A stretch of 64,000 nt of DNA from Maribacter algicola (GCF_003933245.1 NZ_QUSX01000001.1:1178001-1242000); one strand, 5' to 3'; shown: positions 1 through 10,181, counted from the first letter of the stretch. Made by a program: numbers and translations. The notes: generated by a model from the letters alone, not told the origin.

Positions 1-2
1 TG

Positions 3-1574
3 AACGACAAAAGCCATCAACAAAATTCTGGGGGCATCGCCGTTGACAACCTCATGACCTTTGATGGGTCGGTTTTGTTCAGCATTGTGGAGTCAACATT
101 GGAACCTGGCCTTATTTGGACCGGTAGCAATGACGGACAGGTACAGCTCACCAAAGATGGAGGAACCACTTGGACCAATGTAACCTCCAATATTCCTGAC
201 CTTCCCAAATGGGGCACCATTGCCAACATAGAAGCATCCCGATATAAAAAGGGAAGTGCCTACATCACGGTAGACTTGCATCAAATGGGGGACTTTGACC
301 CTTATGTTTACAAAACAGAGGATTATGGGCAGACCTGGAAGTTAATAAGCGATACAGTGCCGAAATCTGTCCACAGCTTTGCCCATGTTATCAAGGAAGA
401 CCCCAAAAGGGAAGGAATGCTCTACTTGGGAGTTGATAACGGACTTTATATAAGCCATGATGATGGTGAACATTGGATGCGTTTGCGCAACAACCTACCA
501 CCTGCACCCGTGTATTGGTTGGAAATCCAAGAACGGTTTGATGATCTTGTGGTGGGCACGTATGGAAGAGGCTATTATATCATGGACAATATTTCCCCTT
601 TACGGGAATACGATATGGATGCAAAGGATAAGGAGGCCCATCTTTTCAGTCTAAGACCGGTATATCGTTTCCAAGATGTTCAAAGCATCAAAACCGATGG
701 TCCTAGCTTAAATTCCGGTACTAACCCTGCCTATGGTGCGGAAATCAATTACTTCTTAAAGGATAGTACCGATCAAAAAATCGAAATACAGATTTTGACC
801 ATGGAAGATGAAGTTGTCCGCACCTTGGAAGGAAAAAACAAACCAGGCGTCAATAGGGTCATGTGGAACCTACGCTATGAACCCACATATAAACCAAAAC
901 TTCAGACCTCCCCACCAGGAAGGCCATGGGTCCAGCTCAATGGTGAAGGATGGCGCCCCTTGGTCACTTGGGACCTTGATTTAATGCGTGGACAATACGG
1001 TCCCAAAGTAGTACCCGATAACTATAAGGTAAAACTGGTTATTGGCAACAAAGAATACATTAGGGAACTGGAGGTTTTAAAAGACCCGAGTACTGAAGGT
1101 AATCTCGAAGACATTCAAAAACAAGTAGCCTTTTCCTTGGAACTTCGCGATGCGATGAACTTGGCCGTAACCATGATCAATGATATTGAAGCGATACGGG
1201 CAGAGCTCAATGATATCATCCCAAAGTTAAGCCGCTCAGCGGACCGAAAAAAAGCCGAGGAACTACGCGCCATGGCCATTGCCATAGCTGGCAGCCTTTA
1301 TGACATCCATCTGACAGGGGCCCGTGAAGATGCCTTTAGATCTCCCATAAAGCTTTATGGTAGGCTGAGTGCTTTGGCCAGTGACATCGGTGGGTTTGGT
1401 GCAGATTTTAAACCTACGGACCAACAACAGGAAGTGTATGCCATTTTTAATGAACGTCTTAAAGAGGTAGATGCCAAGTTTAAGAAATTCATAACCGTGG
1501 AAGTGGAGCAATTGAATTCCCGATTGAAACAAAGCGAACTACAAATACAACATACCCAAAAGATAAAATCATAA
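3..1574 (+). CDS. BNR/sortilin-like beta-propeller exported protein, C-terminal part (cut by window edge)
   Basis: The reading frame is open to the first full codon, so the gene starts upstream and only its C-terminal 523 codons are here. Three BNR/Asp-box motifs are visible (TKDGGTTWTNV, TEDYGQTWKLI, SHDDGEHWMRL), followed by a GTYGRGYYIMD strand that closes the propeller. A C-terminal region without BNR motifs follows, probably beta-sandwich, then a helical tail (EAIRAELNDIIPKLSRSADR). It is a paralogue of the gene at 7279-10164: both carry a GTDDGHIQVSKNGG / GSNDGQVQLTKDGG type repeat. Such proteins are exported in Bacteroidota and often annotated as glycosyl hydrolase or VPS10/sortilin-like, but no catalytic residues can be assigned, so the enzyme label is not secure. 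It lies 22 bases before the M28 peptidase gene and probably shares its transcript. Confidence 0.85.
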   Translation, partial: NDKSHQQNSGGIAVDNLMTFDGSVLFSIVESTLEPGLIWTGSNDGQVQLTKDGGTTWTNVTSNIPDLPKWGTIANIEASRYKKGSAYITVDLHQMGDFDPYVYKTEDYGQTWKLISDTVPKSVHSFAHVIKEDPKREGMLYLGVDNGLYISHDDGEHWMRLRNNLPPAPVYWLEIQERFDDLVVGTYGRGYYIMDNISPLREYDMDAKDKEAHLFSLRPVYRFQDVQSIKTDGPSLNSGTNPAYGAEINYFLKDSTDQKIEIQILTMEDEVVRTLEGKNKPGVNRVMWNLRYEPTYKPKLQTSPPGRPWVQLNGEGWRPLVTWDLDLMRGQYGPKVVPDNYKVKLVIGNKEYIRELEVLKDPSTEGNLEDIQKQVAFSLELRDAMNLAVTMINDIEAIRAELNDIIPKLSRSADRKKAEELRAMAIAIAGSLYDIHLTGAREDAFRSPIKLYGRLSALASDIGGFGADFKPTDQQQEVYAIFNERLKEVDAKFKKFITVEVEQLNSRLKQSELQIQHTQKIKS

Positions 1575-1596
1575 ATTAAATTCAACTAGCAGACCT

Positions 1597-3048
1597 ATGA
1601 AAAAACAACTCTTTATTGTTTTAACAGCCATTTTAGCCGTCTCTTGCGGCGAAACGAAAAAAGCAGAAACACAGGCAGAACTATTTGCCCGCATAGATTC
1701 CGAAATCAAGCAAAACGCAAAAGGCTACAGTACGTTAAAGGAAGCTTCCGAAACTATTGGTCACCGACTTACAGGTTCCGAAAACGGTGCCAAGGCAGAG
1801 GAATACACCTATAATAAGTTCAAGGAATATGGTTTTGAGGATGTGGAATATCAATCTTTTGAAGTAGAGGCTTGGTCCAGGGGAACCGTATCCGTCACTA
1901 TAAATGAAGAACCTGTCAAGGCGGTGACGCTAGGACATTCACCCGTGGAAGCCATGGTATCGGGAGAAATCGTGGACATGGGCAACGGCCTAGAAGTAGA
2001 TTATGCGGCAAAACCCGATGCCGTAAAGGACAAAATTGCCTTGGTGTATATTAGTATTTTGGAAGGAAGTCCGGAGGGATTGAGCAATCTGCACCGAAGT
2101 GAAAAAACTGCCTTAGCAATTAAATACGGTGCCAAGGGAATTATCATCATCAACCAAGTGGACAATGGGGTGCTATTAACTGGAACCGCCTCCGTAACCG
2201 GGGAACTGATTCCCATTCCGGCCGTTTGTATCGGCAAGGAAGATGGTATGGCCTTAAAAGAAACGCTGAAAGAAGGAACCGCGTCCGCCACAATTGAAAT
2301 GACGAATAACAGCGACATGATCAGTGCCAGGAACGTGGTAGCTACCCTCCCGGGAAGTGAGTTACCCAATGAAATCATCGTCATTGGCGGCCATTTGGAT
2401 TCGTGGGATTTGGCTACAGGTGCCATAGACAATGGCATTGGGTCCTTTGCTGTATTGGATATTGCTCGTGCGTTTAAGGCCAATAACCTTCAGCCAAAAA
2501 GAACGGTAAAATTCGTCATGTTTATGGGCGAAGAGCAGGGCCTTTTCGGTTCCAGACACATGGTGGCAGAAGCCCTGAAAGAAGGCACTATGGAACAAAT
2601 AAAGTATATGATGAACTTGGACATGGCGGGCAATCCTATTGGTATGAATGCTGGCGGAAAGTTGGATAACGAAGCTTTTTTCACCGATTTAGGAGCTGCT
2701 ATTCAACAACAGGACAGCATCTATAAAAATGAATTTTCAAACCGGTCTGGGCTGCATAGTGACCACCAGCCTTTTATGTTGGAAGGGGTACCCATTTTAT
2801 CGGTTCATAGCAATTTGGACCGTTCCATCTATGGCTGCTATCATTCCGATTGCGACGATTTTGAATTGGTAAATGAGGAGCACATGACCAATACCTCCCG
2901 TTTCGGAACCATGATGTTATACGGCCTAGCCGATGCCGCAACGCTGCCGGCCACCAAAATGGACAGTGAGACCACCAAGGAGTTTATGATAAAAAACGAC
3001 CTCAAGGAAAAACTGATTATTGGTGGGGATTGGAAATGGGAGGAGTAG
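1597..3048 (+). CDS. M28 family zinc metallopeptidase lipoprotein with PA domain
   Basis: This is a 483-residue exported aminopeptidase/carboxypeptidase-Q-like enzyme. The N-terminus is a lipoprotein signal with Cys17 after ILAVS. A protease-associated (PA) insert lies at about 110-235. The M28 metal site is complete: His266 and Asp268 (GGHLDSWD), bridging Asp278 (GAIDNGIG), catalytic Glu312 and ligand Glu313 (GEEQGLFGS), Asp342 (NLDMAG) and His416 (CYHSDCDDF). It should remove N-terminal residues from peptides in the periplasm or at the cell surface. It follows the propeller gene closely, and the next gene (sulfatase) starts 188 bases later, so these may be separate transcripts. Family assignment is firm; substrate is unknown. 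Confidence 0.93.
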   Translation: MKKQLFIVLTAILAVSCGETKKAETQAELFARIDSEIKQNAKGYSTLKEASETIGHRLTGSENGAKAEEYTYNKFKEYGFEDVEYQSFEVEAWSRGTVSVTINEEPVKAVTLGHSPVEAMVSGEIVDMGNGLEVDYAAKPDAVKDKIALVYISILEGSPEGLSNLHRSEKTALAIKYGAKGIIIINQVDNGVLLTGTASVTGELIPIPAVCIGKEDGMALKETLKEGTASATIEMTNNSDMISARNVVATLPGSELPNEIIVIGGHLDSWDLATGAIDNGIGSFAVLDIARAFKANNLQPKRTVKFVMFMGEEQGLFGSRHMVAEALKEGTMEQIKYMMNLDMAGNPIGMNAGGKLDNEAFFTDLGAAIQQQDSIYKNEFSNRSGLHSDHQPFMLEGVPILSVHSNLDRSIYGCYHSDCDDFELVNEEHMTNTSRFGTMMLYGLADAATLPATKMDSETTKEFMIKNDLKEKLIIGGDWKWEE

Positions 3049-3236
3049 CTTAGAATAAGCCAAAGTTCAATTTTCAAATTCAAATTCAATTCATCTGACC
3101 GCAGGGTATGAATGAAAAATATAAGATGACTTTTTGGATACACATCGGAATGATTGATGTGGATGTTACATGTGACCTATAAGACAAATAAATATAATCA
3201 CATGAAAAAGGAGAACAAAAAACAAATCACCTAAGC

Positions 3237-4796
3237 ATGAAAAATCGACAACTTCTTATAGTTGCAATTTTGGTAATGAGCCTTTTCTCCTGCAAAGACG
3301 ATGCTGCCACCACCAGTGAAATGACGAGTGCCGATGATACAAAACCCAACATCGTTATCATTTATATGGATGATTTGGGCTTTGGTGAGCTCGGTGCCTA
3401 CGGGGCTACGGAATTAAAAACCCCAAATATGGATGCATTGGCAAATGGCGGACTACGATTTACCAATGGCTATGCTACTTCGGCTACCTGTACGCCCAGT
3501 AGATATGCCTTGTTGACTGGTGTGTATCCTTGGAGAAATAAAAACGCCAAAATTCTTCCAGGTTCTGCCTCGTTGATTATTGACACAGCTCAAAATACTA
3601 TTCCCAAACTATTGAAATCAAAAGGCTATGCTACGGGGATTATTGGAAAATGGCATTTGGGCTTGGGAGCAGGTGAAATCGATTGGAATACAAGAATTAG
3701 CCCCGGACCTAATGAAGTCGGTTTTGACTACAGTAATATTTTGGCCGCCACCCAAGATCGCGTCCCCACGGTGTATATAAAAAATGGTGAAGTGGTAAAT
3801 CTCGACCCGAAAGACCCTATTGAAGTCAGTTATGAAAAGAATTTTGAGGGTGAACCTACAGGGTTGGACAATCCCGAAATGCTTAAAATGAAATGGCATC
3901 ACGGACATAACAATAGTATTGTCAATGGTATTCCAAGAATAGGCTTTATGAAGGGCGGGCAAGCCGCGAAATGGGTCGATGAGGACATGGCCGATTATTT
4001 TTTGGCGGATGCCCAAGCCTACGTCAAACAAAATAAAGACCGACCTTTTTTCCTGTACTATGCCTTACAGCAGCCCCACGTCCCAAGAACACCACATCCA
4101 AGGTTCGTTGGAAAATCCGGAATGGGCCCAAGAGGAGATGTGATTTTGGAAGCGGATTGGGTCATCGGTGAATTTATGAAAACCCTTGAGATCGAAGGGT
4201 TGTTGAAAAATACCCTGATTGTTTTTTCAAGTGATAACGGTCCGGTGGTAAACGACGGCTATTATGATGATGCTGTAGAAAAATTGGGAGACCATAAACC
4301 TGCAGGTCCTTTAAGGGGCGGAAAATACAGTTTGTTCGAAGCCGGTACGCGTGTACCCTTTATTACCTATTGGAAAGGAGCAATCAATCCCGGTGTTTCC
4401 GAAGCGATGGTTTCCCAGTTGGATCTGTTTTCTTCCTTGGCCGCTTTGGCAGATAGTGATGCCACCACAAACGATAGTAAAAATATGTTGGATGTATTCT
4501 TGGGGAAAAGCAAGGACGGTCGCGAAGCCTTGGTCATTGAGGCGACCTCCAGAACGGCATTTCGAAAAGGGGAATGGGCATTGATTCCACCCTATAACGG
4601 AGCCGCCAGGAACGATTTGGTGAATATCGAATTGGGAAATGATACCGTATATCAATTGTACAATCTGAAGGAAGATATGGGCCAAAAAGAAAATCTGGCC
4701 CTTAGCCATCCGGATAAATTACAGGAAATGATACGGGAATACCACGCTATCGTTGAAGACCAACAAACCGAAAGCCCAGCACTTCGGTTAGAGTAA
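3237..4796 (+). CDS. Formylglycine-dependent sulfatase (S1 family) lipoprotein
   Basis: This 519-residue protein has a lipoprotein signal (VMSLFSC, Cys19). The sulfatase signature is CTPSR at 85-89, so Cys85 would be oxidised to formylglycine. Metal-site residues are Asp45-Asp46 (YMDDLGFG) and Asp333-Asn334 (SSDNGP); GKWHLG (137-142) and HVPRTPHP near 281 supply active-site Lys and His residues. It hydrolyses a sulfate ester, probably on an algal or animal polysaccharide or glycan in the periplasm. A Cys-type signature implies maturation by an FGE-type or anaerobic enzyme, not seen in this window. The next gene, a peptidase-like protein, begins 5 bases after its stop. No glycoside hydrolase or SusCD pair is nearby, so the glycan target cannot be inferred. 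Confidence 0.93.
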   Translation: MKNRQLLIVAILVMSLFSCKDDAATTSEMTSADDTKPNIVIIYMDDLGFGELGAYGATELKTPNMDALANGGLRFTNGYATSATCTPSRYALLTGVYPWRNKNAKILPGSASLIIDTAQNTIPKLLKSKGYATGIIGKWHLGLGAGEIDWNTRISPGPNEVGFDYSNILAATQDRVPTVYIKNGEVVNLDPKDPIEVSYEKNFEGEPTGLDNPEMLKMKWHHGHNNSIVNGIPRIGFMKGGQAAKWVDEDMADYFLADAQAYVKQNKDRPFFLYYALQQPHVPRTPHPRFVGKSGMGPRGDVILEADWVIGEFMKTLEIEGLLKNTLIVFSSDNGPVVNDGYYDDAVEKLGDHKPAGPLRGGKYSLFEAGTRVPFITYWKGAINPGVSEAMVSQLDLFSSLAALADSDATTNDSKNMLDVFLGKSKDGREALVIEATSRTAFRKGEWALIPPYNGAARNDLVNIELGNDTVYQLYNLKEDMGQKENLALSHPDKLQEMIREYHAIVEDQQTESPALRLE

Positions 4797-4801
4797 AAAA
4801 G

Positions 4802-6538
4802 ATGATTAAAATCTATATGAACTATCAAAAAATACCGCAGGCCTTAGCCTTTATTATTTTTCTGTTATTTTCCTTCCTGGCGAATTCCCAAACTTCAGGA
4901 AAAGAAAGTGAACGTTATTTTGAAGTTATCAGACCCAAGTTTGATGGCCATCTGGCCTATAACACCACCGATTTTGTAGCCCAATATTGGAGGGTTCCAG
5001 GAAACACGGGATTTAACCAAAGTGTTGATTGGATTGCTACCGAACTGAAAAAAGCCGGCTACGTTTTGGAATCCGAAGCCCAGTCTACGGACCGACTCAC
5101 CTATCGCATTGAATCCAGACCCATGGAAAGACCCACTTGGGAACCTGTTTCGGCACAATTGGATGTCGTGGGAGAAAGAAACCCGCTTTTGGTTTCTACA
5201 AAAAATAGGAACATGACCTACCTGAATTCCGTCTCCACACCCGTTGGCGGAATAACCTCAGAAGTCATTGCAATTAACTCCGATGATGATCTTGCTTCAA
5301 TGGACCTAAAAAATAAAGTGGTCTTTATAGAGTCGGGCATCAGAAGTTTCTACAAACAACTTTTGGAAAACGGAGTTTTGGGTATCCTGTCCTATGATAA
5401 TCCGGATTATCTACAACCCGAAAAAAATGTGACCTCAATACAGTTTAGAAGCCTACCCCCACAAACCGAAACCAAATTTTGGGGCATCGCCCTGTCCTTT
5501 GAAGCCAAGGAAAGACTTAAGGAAGCCTTAAAAAAGGGAAAAACAAGGGTCAAGGTCGATATCCAAACAAAAATATATGATGCAGACGAGCTTACGATAA
5601 TTGCTAACATCAAAGGAAATGAAAAACCTTCCGAAAGATTAGTGTTCAGCGCCCATATCCAAGAACCTGGTGCCAATGATAACGCCAGCGGCGTTGGTGC
5701 CCAATTGGAAATGGCCGTTGTGGCGGCGCAACTACTTAAAGAGCAAAGTATTGACTTTAATCGGACCATGACTTTTCTCTGGGGTGATGAAATATCCTCC
5801 ACCCATAGGTATATTCAAGAAAATAAAACAAGGGTTGAAGGCATAAAATGGGGCATCAGCCTAGACATGGTAGGCGAAAATACGGATATCACAGGAGGCT
5901 CCTTCTTAATAGAAAAAATGCCAGACCCCAGTGCAATATGGACGCGTGGTGATGACAAACACACGGAATGGGGAGGGGAGGTCCTTTCTCTAGAGGACAT
6001 GAAACCCCATTACCTGAATGATTTTATCATCCACAATTTTAAAAAGCAAGGGGAATATGCAAATTGGGAGGTGAACACCAATCCCTTTGAAGGGGGAAGC
6101 GACCATACCCCGTTCCTCAACGCCAACATTCCAGGACTATTATTATGGCATTTTACGGATCAATTCTATCATACCGATAATGACAGAATTGACAAAGTCT
6201 CCCAAGAGACTTTAAAGAATGTGGGCACGGGGGCATTGGCCAGTGGACTTTATCTGGTCAATGCCAATACCAACACGGCGAATGAGGTGCTGGATATCGT
6301 TGAAAAAGCGGCATTGGAACGTTTGAAATCGGAATTCGAGCTGAGCAAGAAGGGTAAGCATCCCACGGAAGAAAAACCAATACTAACCGCATGGGAAGAT
6401 TGGTACCTAAAAGCATTACAATCGGTATACGATTTAGAACCCGTACCTACAGAGGAATTAATGGAAAGAATTACAACTGCCCAACAAAAAGTGAAAGAAA
6501 AGACCAGGAACTATTTGGCAAAACTTGACGTACGTTAA
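4802..6538 (+). CDS. M28-like exported peptidase with altered active-site residues
   Basis: This 578-residue protein has an N-terminal signal peptide (hydrophobic 14-28); an alternative start is Met6. A PA-like region lies at about 140-250 and an M28-type domain at about 270-480. Metal-binding candidates are His285, Asp293 (GANDNASG), Glu330, Asp355 (SLDMVGE) and His457 (QFYHTDND). The usual HxD is HIQ here (Gln287), and the catalytic Glu of the GEE pair is replaced by Asp (WGDEIS, Asp329). This may be a distinct subfamily with other chemistry or a non-peptidase role. It begins 5 bases after the sulfatase stop, so the two are co-transcribed. Its stop TAA shares TTAA with the stop of the convergent cyclophilin gene. 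Confidence 0.85.
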   Translation: MIKIYMNYQKIPQALAFIIFLLFSFLANSQTSGKESERYFEVIRPKFDGHLAYNTTDFVAQYWRVPGNTGFNQSVDWIATELKKAGYVLESEAQSTDRLTYRIESRPMERPTWEPVSAQLDVVGERNPLLVSTKNRNMTYLNSVSTPVGGITSEVIAINSDDDLASMDLKNKVVFIESGIRSFYKQLLENGVLGILSYDNPDYLQPEKNVTSIQFRSLPPQTETKFWGIALSFEAKERLKEALKKGKTRVKVDIQTKIYDADELTIIANIKGNEKPSERLVFSAHIQEPGANDNASGVGAQLEMAVVAAQLLKEQSIDFNRTMTFLWGDEISSTHRYIQENKTRVEGIKWGISLDMVGENTDITGGSFLIEKMPDPSAIWTRGDDKHTEWGGEVLSLEDMKPHYLNDFIIHNFKKQGEYANWEVNTNPFEGGSDHTPFLNANIPGLLLWHFTDQFYHTDNDRIDKVSQETLKNVGTGALASGLYLVNANTNTANEVLDIVEKAALERLKSEFELSKKGKHPTEEKPILTAWEDWYLKALQSVYDLEPVPTEELMERITTAQQKVKEKTRNYLAKLDVR

Positions 6539-7113
6539 TCCAAATCAATGGCGAACTTCTTAAGATCTTTGGCGCTCATCTTCAAAATATTAACGTCCAT
6601 AGTAATGGGTGTTAAAGGCTCGTCCAAACTATCAGTTTGCACATGGACCATGGCATCCACTACCTGCATGCCCTTGATTACCTCGCCATAAACCGTATAG
6701 TCACCATCCAAGCGATGTTCACCTTGCTTGTTCTGTACAATATAGAATTGGCAGCGTGCCGATAGTTTTTCCGGGTTTCCGTCCCTACCCGCACCAAAGG
6801 CACCGTACGTATGTGTCAATTTCTCATTGAATTCCGGGGCTAACAGATATTCAGGGTCATTGAAGCCCTCTGGCGTATCCGGGCAACCTGCCTGTGCCAC
6901 AAAATTGGGAATGACCCTATTGAATGTAAGACTGTCCCAGTACCCGGCGTTCGCCAATTGAATAAAGCTTTTTTTGTGATTAGGAGTCTCGTCATGCAGC
7001 CATACCAAAATTTCACCTTGCGGGGTTATAATTTGGCCTACTTCATACTTTTTCAGGGACGAACATGCCGAAACAACAAGGTATAAAACAAAAACCAGGA
7101 TACTTTTTTTCAT
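6535..7113 (-). CDS. Cyclophilin-type peptidyl-prolyl cis-trans isomerase lipoprotein
   Basis: I start at the inner ATG because it gives a lipoprotein signal (MKKSILVFVLYLVVSAC, Cys17); the longer frame adds 16 residues before it. The cyclophilin fold is clear from FNRVIPNFVAQAGCP (catalytic Arg in FNRV), SARCQFYIVQ and LDGDYTVYGEVIKGMQVVD. The mature protein of about 175 residues should catalyse proline isomerisation and help fold exported proteins in the periplasm. It is a single gene, convergent with the upstream peptidase gene and divergent from the propeller gene at 7279. Confidence 0.92.
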   Translation of the reverse strand: MKKSILVFVLYLVVSACSSLKKYEVGQIITPQGEILVWLHDETPNHKKSFIQLANAGYWDSLTFNRVIPNFVAQAGCPDTPEGFNDPEYLLAPEFNEKLTHTYGAFGAGRDGNPEKLSARCQFYIVQNKQGEHRLDGDYTVYGEVIKGMQVVDAMVHVQTDSLDEPLTPITMDVNILKMSAKDLKKFAIDLD

Positions 7114-7278
7114 TGGAGAAAATTTCAAACCTAAAACTACAAAAAAGGAGCCGACCTTCAATTACCCGATACTGTCCGTTTTGTGTTCATAAATAGACCC
7201 AGCTGGGAAGCTTAGAGTTTTTTTTGCCGCACCCCTAACTTATTGTTACCTTCCACCGTATATTTTCATTTTTTTATT

Positions 7279-10164
7279 ATGAGACTTTTTTACATTATCA
7301 CCTTGTTTTCTATAGGTCTAGGTTTTTCACAGGTACAACCCACCAAACCTGAGGAGGTGGCCCTTGATTTATCCGCCAAGACAACACTAGAGGAACAATC
7401 GATTTTTAAACATATTCCCTTAAAAAATATTGGCCCAACTGTCATGAGCGGAAGGGTGGCCGATCTAGAAGTCAATCCAGACGATCCCACAGAATTTTAT
7501 GTGGGTTATGCCTCCGGTGGCGTGTGGCATACCAGAAACAATGGAACCACCTTCACCCCAATTATGGATAATGCGCCTAGCATCAATGTAGGGGATATAG
7601 GTATCCACTGGCCTTCCAGAACTATTTGGGTGGGTACGGGAGAGAACATTTCCTCTAGGTCATCCTATTCAGGCATTGGTTTATTAAAAACCACGGATAA
7701 TGGAAAATCGTGGGAAAATATGGGCCTTGCCGATGCACACCATTTTGGGCGAATTCTTGTGCACCCCAATAACCCCAACGAAGTTGTGGTGGGAATTACC
7801 GGCCACCTCTATTCCCCCAACGAAGAACGAGGTATGTACAAAACTACCGATGGCGGAAAGACGTGGCAAAAGACCCTTTATATCAACAATACAACGGGAA
7901 TCATTGATGTGGCCCACGCGCCGAACAATTTCTCCATACAGTATGCGGCTGCTTGGGAAAAGGATAGAAAGGCCTGGGATTTTGTGGGGAGCGGAAATGC
8001 ATCGGGCATTTATAAAAGTACGGACGGCGGTAGTTCTTGGAAAAAGATAGCTGGTTGGGGAAGCGGGTTTCCAACGGGAGAAGGCGTTGGTCGGATAGGG
8101 TTCGCCGTATTCGATGAACAAACGGTATATGCCGTGCATGACAATCAGTTTCGGCGCCCAAAAACTACAAAAGAAGAAGATAAAACCTCTGGCCTTACAA
8201 GAAAGGACTTTACGAATATGACCGTATCCGAGTTTCAAGAACTGAAAAATACCGAATTAGATTCCTTTCTAAAAAAGAACCGTTTTCCCAAAAAATATAC
8301 GGCCAAAACCATTAAGGAAATGGTTCTAAAAAAAGAGATACAACCCTCCGATGTGGCCCGATATCTTGGAGAAGGGGATTCTGATGAACCGGACATGCCA
8401 GTTATTGGTGCCGAGGTATATCGCAGCGATGACGGAGGCCAATCTTGGACAAAACAGAACGAAGATTACATTGATAACCTGTTTTATAGTTATGGTTATG
8501 TATTTGCCCAAGTGCGAGTGAATGCCAGTAATAAGGACAAAATCTATCTTCTTGGCGTTCCCATTATCAAATCCGATGATGCGGGGAAAACTTATACCTC
8601 CATCCAAAGGGAAAATGTACATGTGGACCATCATTCCCTTTGGGTGAATCCAAAACGGCCAGGGCATCTTATCAACGGTAATGATGGTGGTTTAAATATT
8701 TCCTATGATGATGGGGCAAATTGGACAAAGCAAAATTCCGAATCCGTAGGAACTTTTTTTGCCGTAAACATTGATTATCAAGAACCCTACAACGTTTACG
8801 GTGGTCTCCAGGACAACGGGGTCTGGATGGGTCCAAATAATGCCAAGATGGACTTTGAATGGCAGCAGACAGGCCATCACCCATGGAAGGGAATTGCTGG
8901 TGGGGACGGAATGCAGATACAAATAGATCGTAGAAACCCACAAATCGTTTATACCGGCTCACAATTTGGGTACTATTCGCGATTGGACCTTGGAAAAGAC
9001 ACTCGCACCTTTATTAGGCCAACCCATCAATTGGGGGAATCACCTTATCGGTTCAATTGGGAGTCCCCAATTCTATTATCGTCACATAATCAGGACATCC
9101 TGTATTTTGGAACCAACAAATTTATGCGGTCCATGGACCAAGGCGATACATGGGAAGCTATCTCCCCAGACCTCACTTCAGGTGGAAAAAAAGGAAACGT
9201 ACCCTATGGAACAATTACTACCATATCAGAATCTCCTTTTCAATTTGGACTACTTTACGCGGGTACCGATGATGGACACATACAAGTATCCAAAAATGGA
9301 GGTAGTACTTGGGAGGATATCGGAGAGAACATCAACCTAGCATCCGTTACTGGTGGCATCAGTACAAATGTGGGACAACCTTTTTGGGTAGCACATGTAG
9401 TGGCTTCCCGGCATACAAAGGAACGGGTATACGCTGCGCTGAGTGGTTACCGCTACGACGACTTTACAACGTATATATTCATGAGCAATGATTATGGAAA
9501 GTCTTGGCGGTCCATTGCTGCCAACATACCGGATTCCCCTGTAAATGTGATTATTGAGGATACCGAAAATGAAAATTTACTTTTTGTGGGTACCGATAAT
9601 GGCCTGTACGCCTCATTGAACCAAGGGAATACTTGGGAGGCTTTTCAAAACGGCATGCCCAATGTAGCCGTACATGATCTTGTGATACAGCCCGAAGCAA
9701 AAGAATTGATAGTGGCCACGCATGGTAGGGGAATCTACAAAGCAGATATCACACCTTTGCAGTCCATGACCCCGTTTATTCTAAATCAAAAAATACATGT
9801 ATTTCCCCTAGAAAACATAGAATATTCAAGCCGATGGGGCAATGCACGAAGCGAATGGCAAAAACCCAATACACCCGGACTTGATATTGTATGCTATGCT
9901 TCAACACCTGGTATGATTAAAGCTAAAGTCTTTTCGGAAGATGGGATTGTTGTAAGCCAAACCGAAACAAACGCCGACAAAGGAATTAATATCCTCTCTT
10001 TTGATGTGGCCTTTTCCAAAGAGGGAAAAAACAATTATTTACAAAAACATAAAACTAAGCTGGAAGAGGCTAAAGATGGTAAAACCTATTTACCTAAAGG
10101 TACGTATGGGGTAGAAATTTCAGGCAATGGAAAAACAGAAAAAAGTACCTTTAAAATTGAATAA
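7279..10164 (+). CDS. BNR/sortilin-like beta-propeller exported protein
   Basis: The start at the ATG of MRLFYIITLFSIGLGFSQ gives a clean signal peptide; the frame extends 12 residues further upstream without one. The protein has 961 residues. Eleven Asp-box/BNR-like motifs are visible, for example TTDNGKSWENM, TTDGGKTWQKT, STDGGSSWKKI, SDDGGQSWTKQ, SMDQGDTWEAI and SNDYGKSWRSI, enough for a sortilin-like multi-bladed propeller. A Lys-rich helical insert interrupts the propeller around residues 300-355. The last blade ends in ATHGRGIYKAD, and a C-terminal region of about 120 residues follows. It is a paralogue of the truncated gene at the window start. Family members are exported and often called glycosyl hydrolases, but no catalytic proof exists here. 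Confidence 0.9.
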   Translation: MRLFYIITLFSIGLGFSQVQPTKPEEVALDLSAKTTLEEQSIFKHIPLKNIGPTVMSGRVADLEVNPDDPTEFYVGYASGGVWHTRNNGTTFTPIMDNAPSINVGDIGIHWPSRTIWVGTGENISSRSSYSGIGLLKTTDNGKSWENMGLADAHHFGRILVHPNNPNEVVVGITGHLYSPNEERGMYKTTDGGKTWQKTLYINNTTGIIDVAHAPNNFSIQYAAAWEKDRKAWDFVGSGNASGIYKSTDGGSSWKKIAGWGSGFPTGEGVGRIGFAVFDEQTVYAVHDNQFRRPKTTKEEDKTSGLTRKDFTNMTVSEFQELKNTELDSFLKKNRFPKKYTAKTIKEMVLKKEIQPSDVARYLGEGDSDEPDMPVIGAEVYRSDDGGQSWTKQNEDYIDNLFYSYGYVFAQVRVNASNKDKIYLLGVPIIKSDDAGKTYTSIQRENVHVDHHSLWVNPKRPGHLINGNDGGLNISYDDGANWTKQNSESVGTFFAVNIDYQEPYNVYGGLQDNGVWMGPNNAKMDFEWQQTGHHPWKGIAGGDGMQIQIDRRNPQIVYTGSQFGYYSRLDLGKDTRTFIRPTHQLGESPYRFNWESPILLSSHNQDILYFGTNKFMRSMDQGDTWEAISPDLTSGGKKGNVPYGTITTISESPFQFGLLYAGTDDGHIQVSKNGGSTWEDIGENINLASVTGGISTNVGQPFWVAHVVASRHTKERVYAALSGYRYDDFTTYIFMSNDYGKSWRSIAANIPDSPVNVIIEDTENENLLFVGTDNGLYASLNQGNTWEAFQNGMPNVAVHDLVIQPEAKELIVATHGRGIYKADITPLQSMTPFILNQKIHVFPLENIEYSSRWGNARSEWQKPNTPGLDIVCYASTPGMIKAKVFSEDGIVVSQTETNADKGINILSFDVAFSKEGKNNYLQKHKTKLEEAKDGKTYLPKGTYGVEISGNGKTEKSTFKIE

Positions 10165-10181
10165 AAAATAGTGCGTACAAA

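Noticed and set aside
2001..2483. Minus-strand frame of 160 codons
   Set aside because: It is antisense to the M28 peptidase and has a shadow-frame composition.
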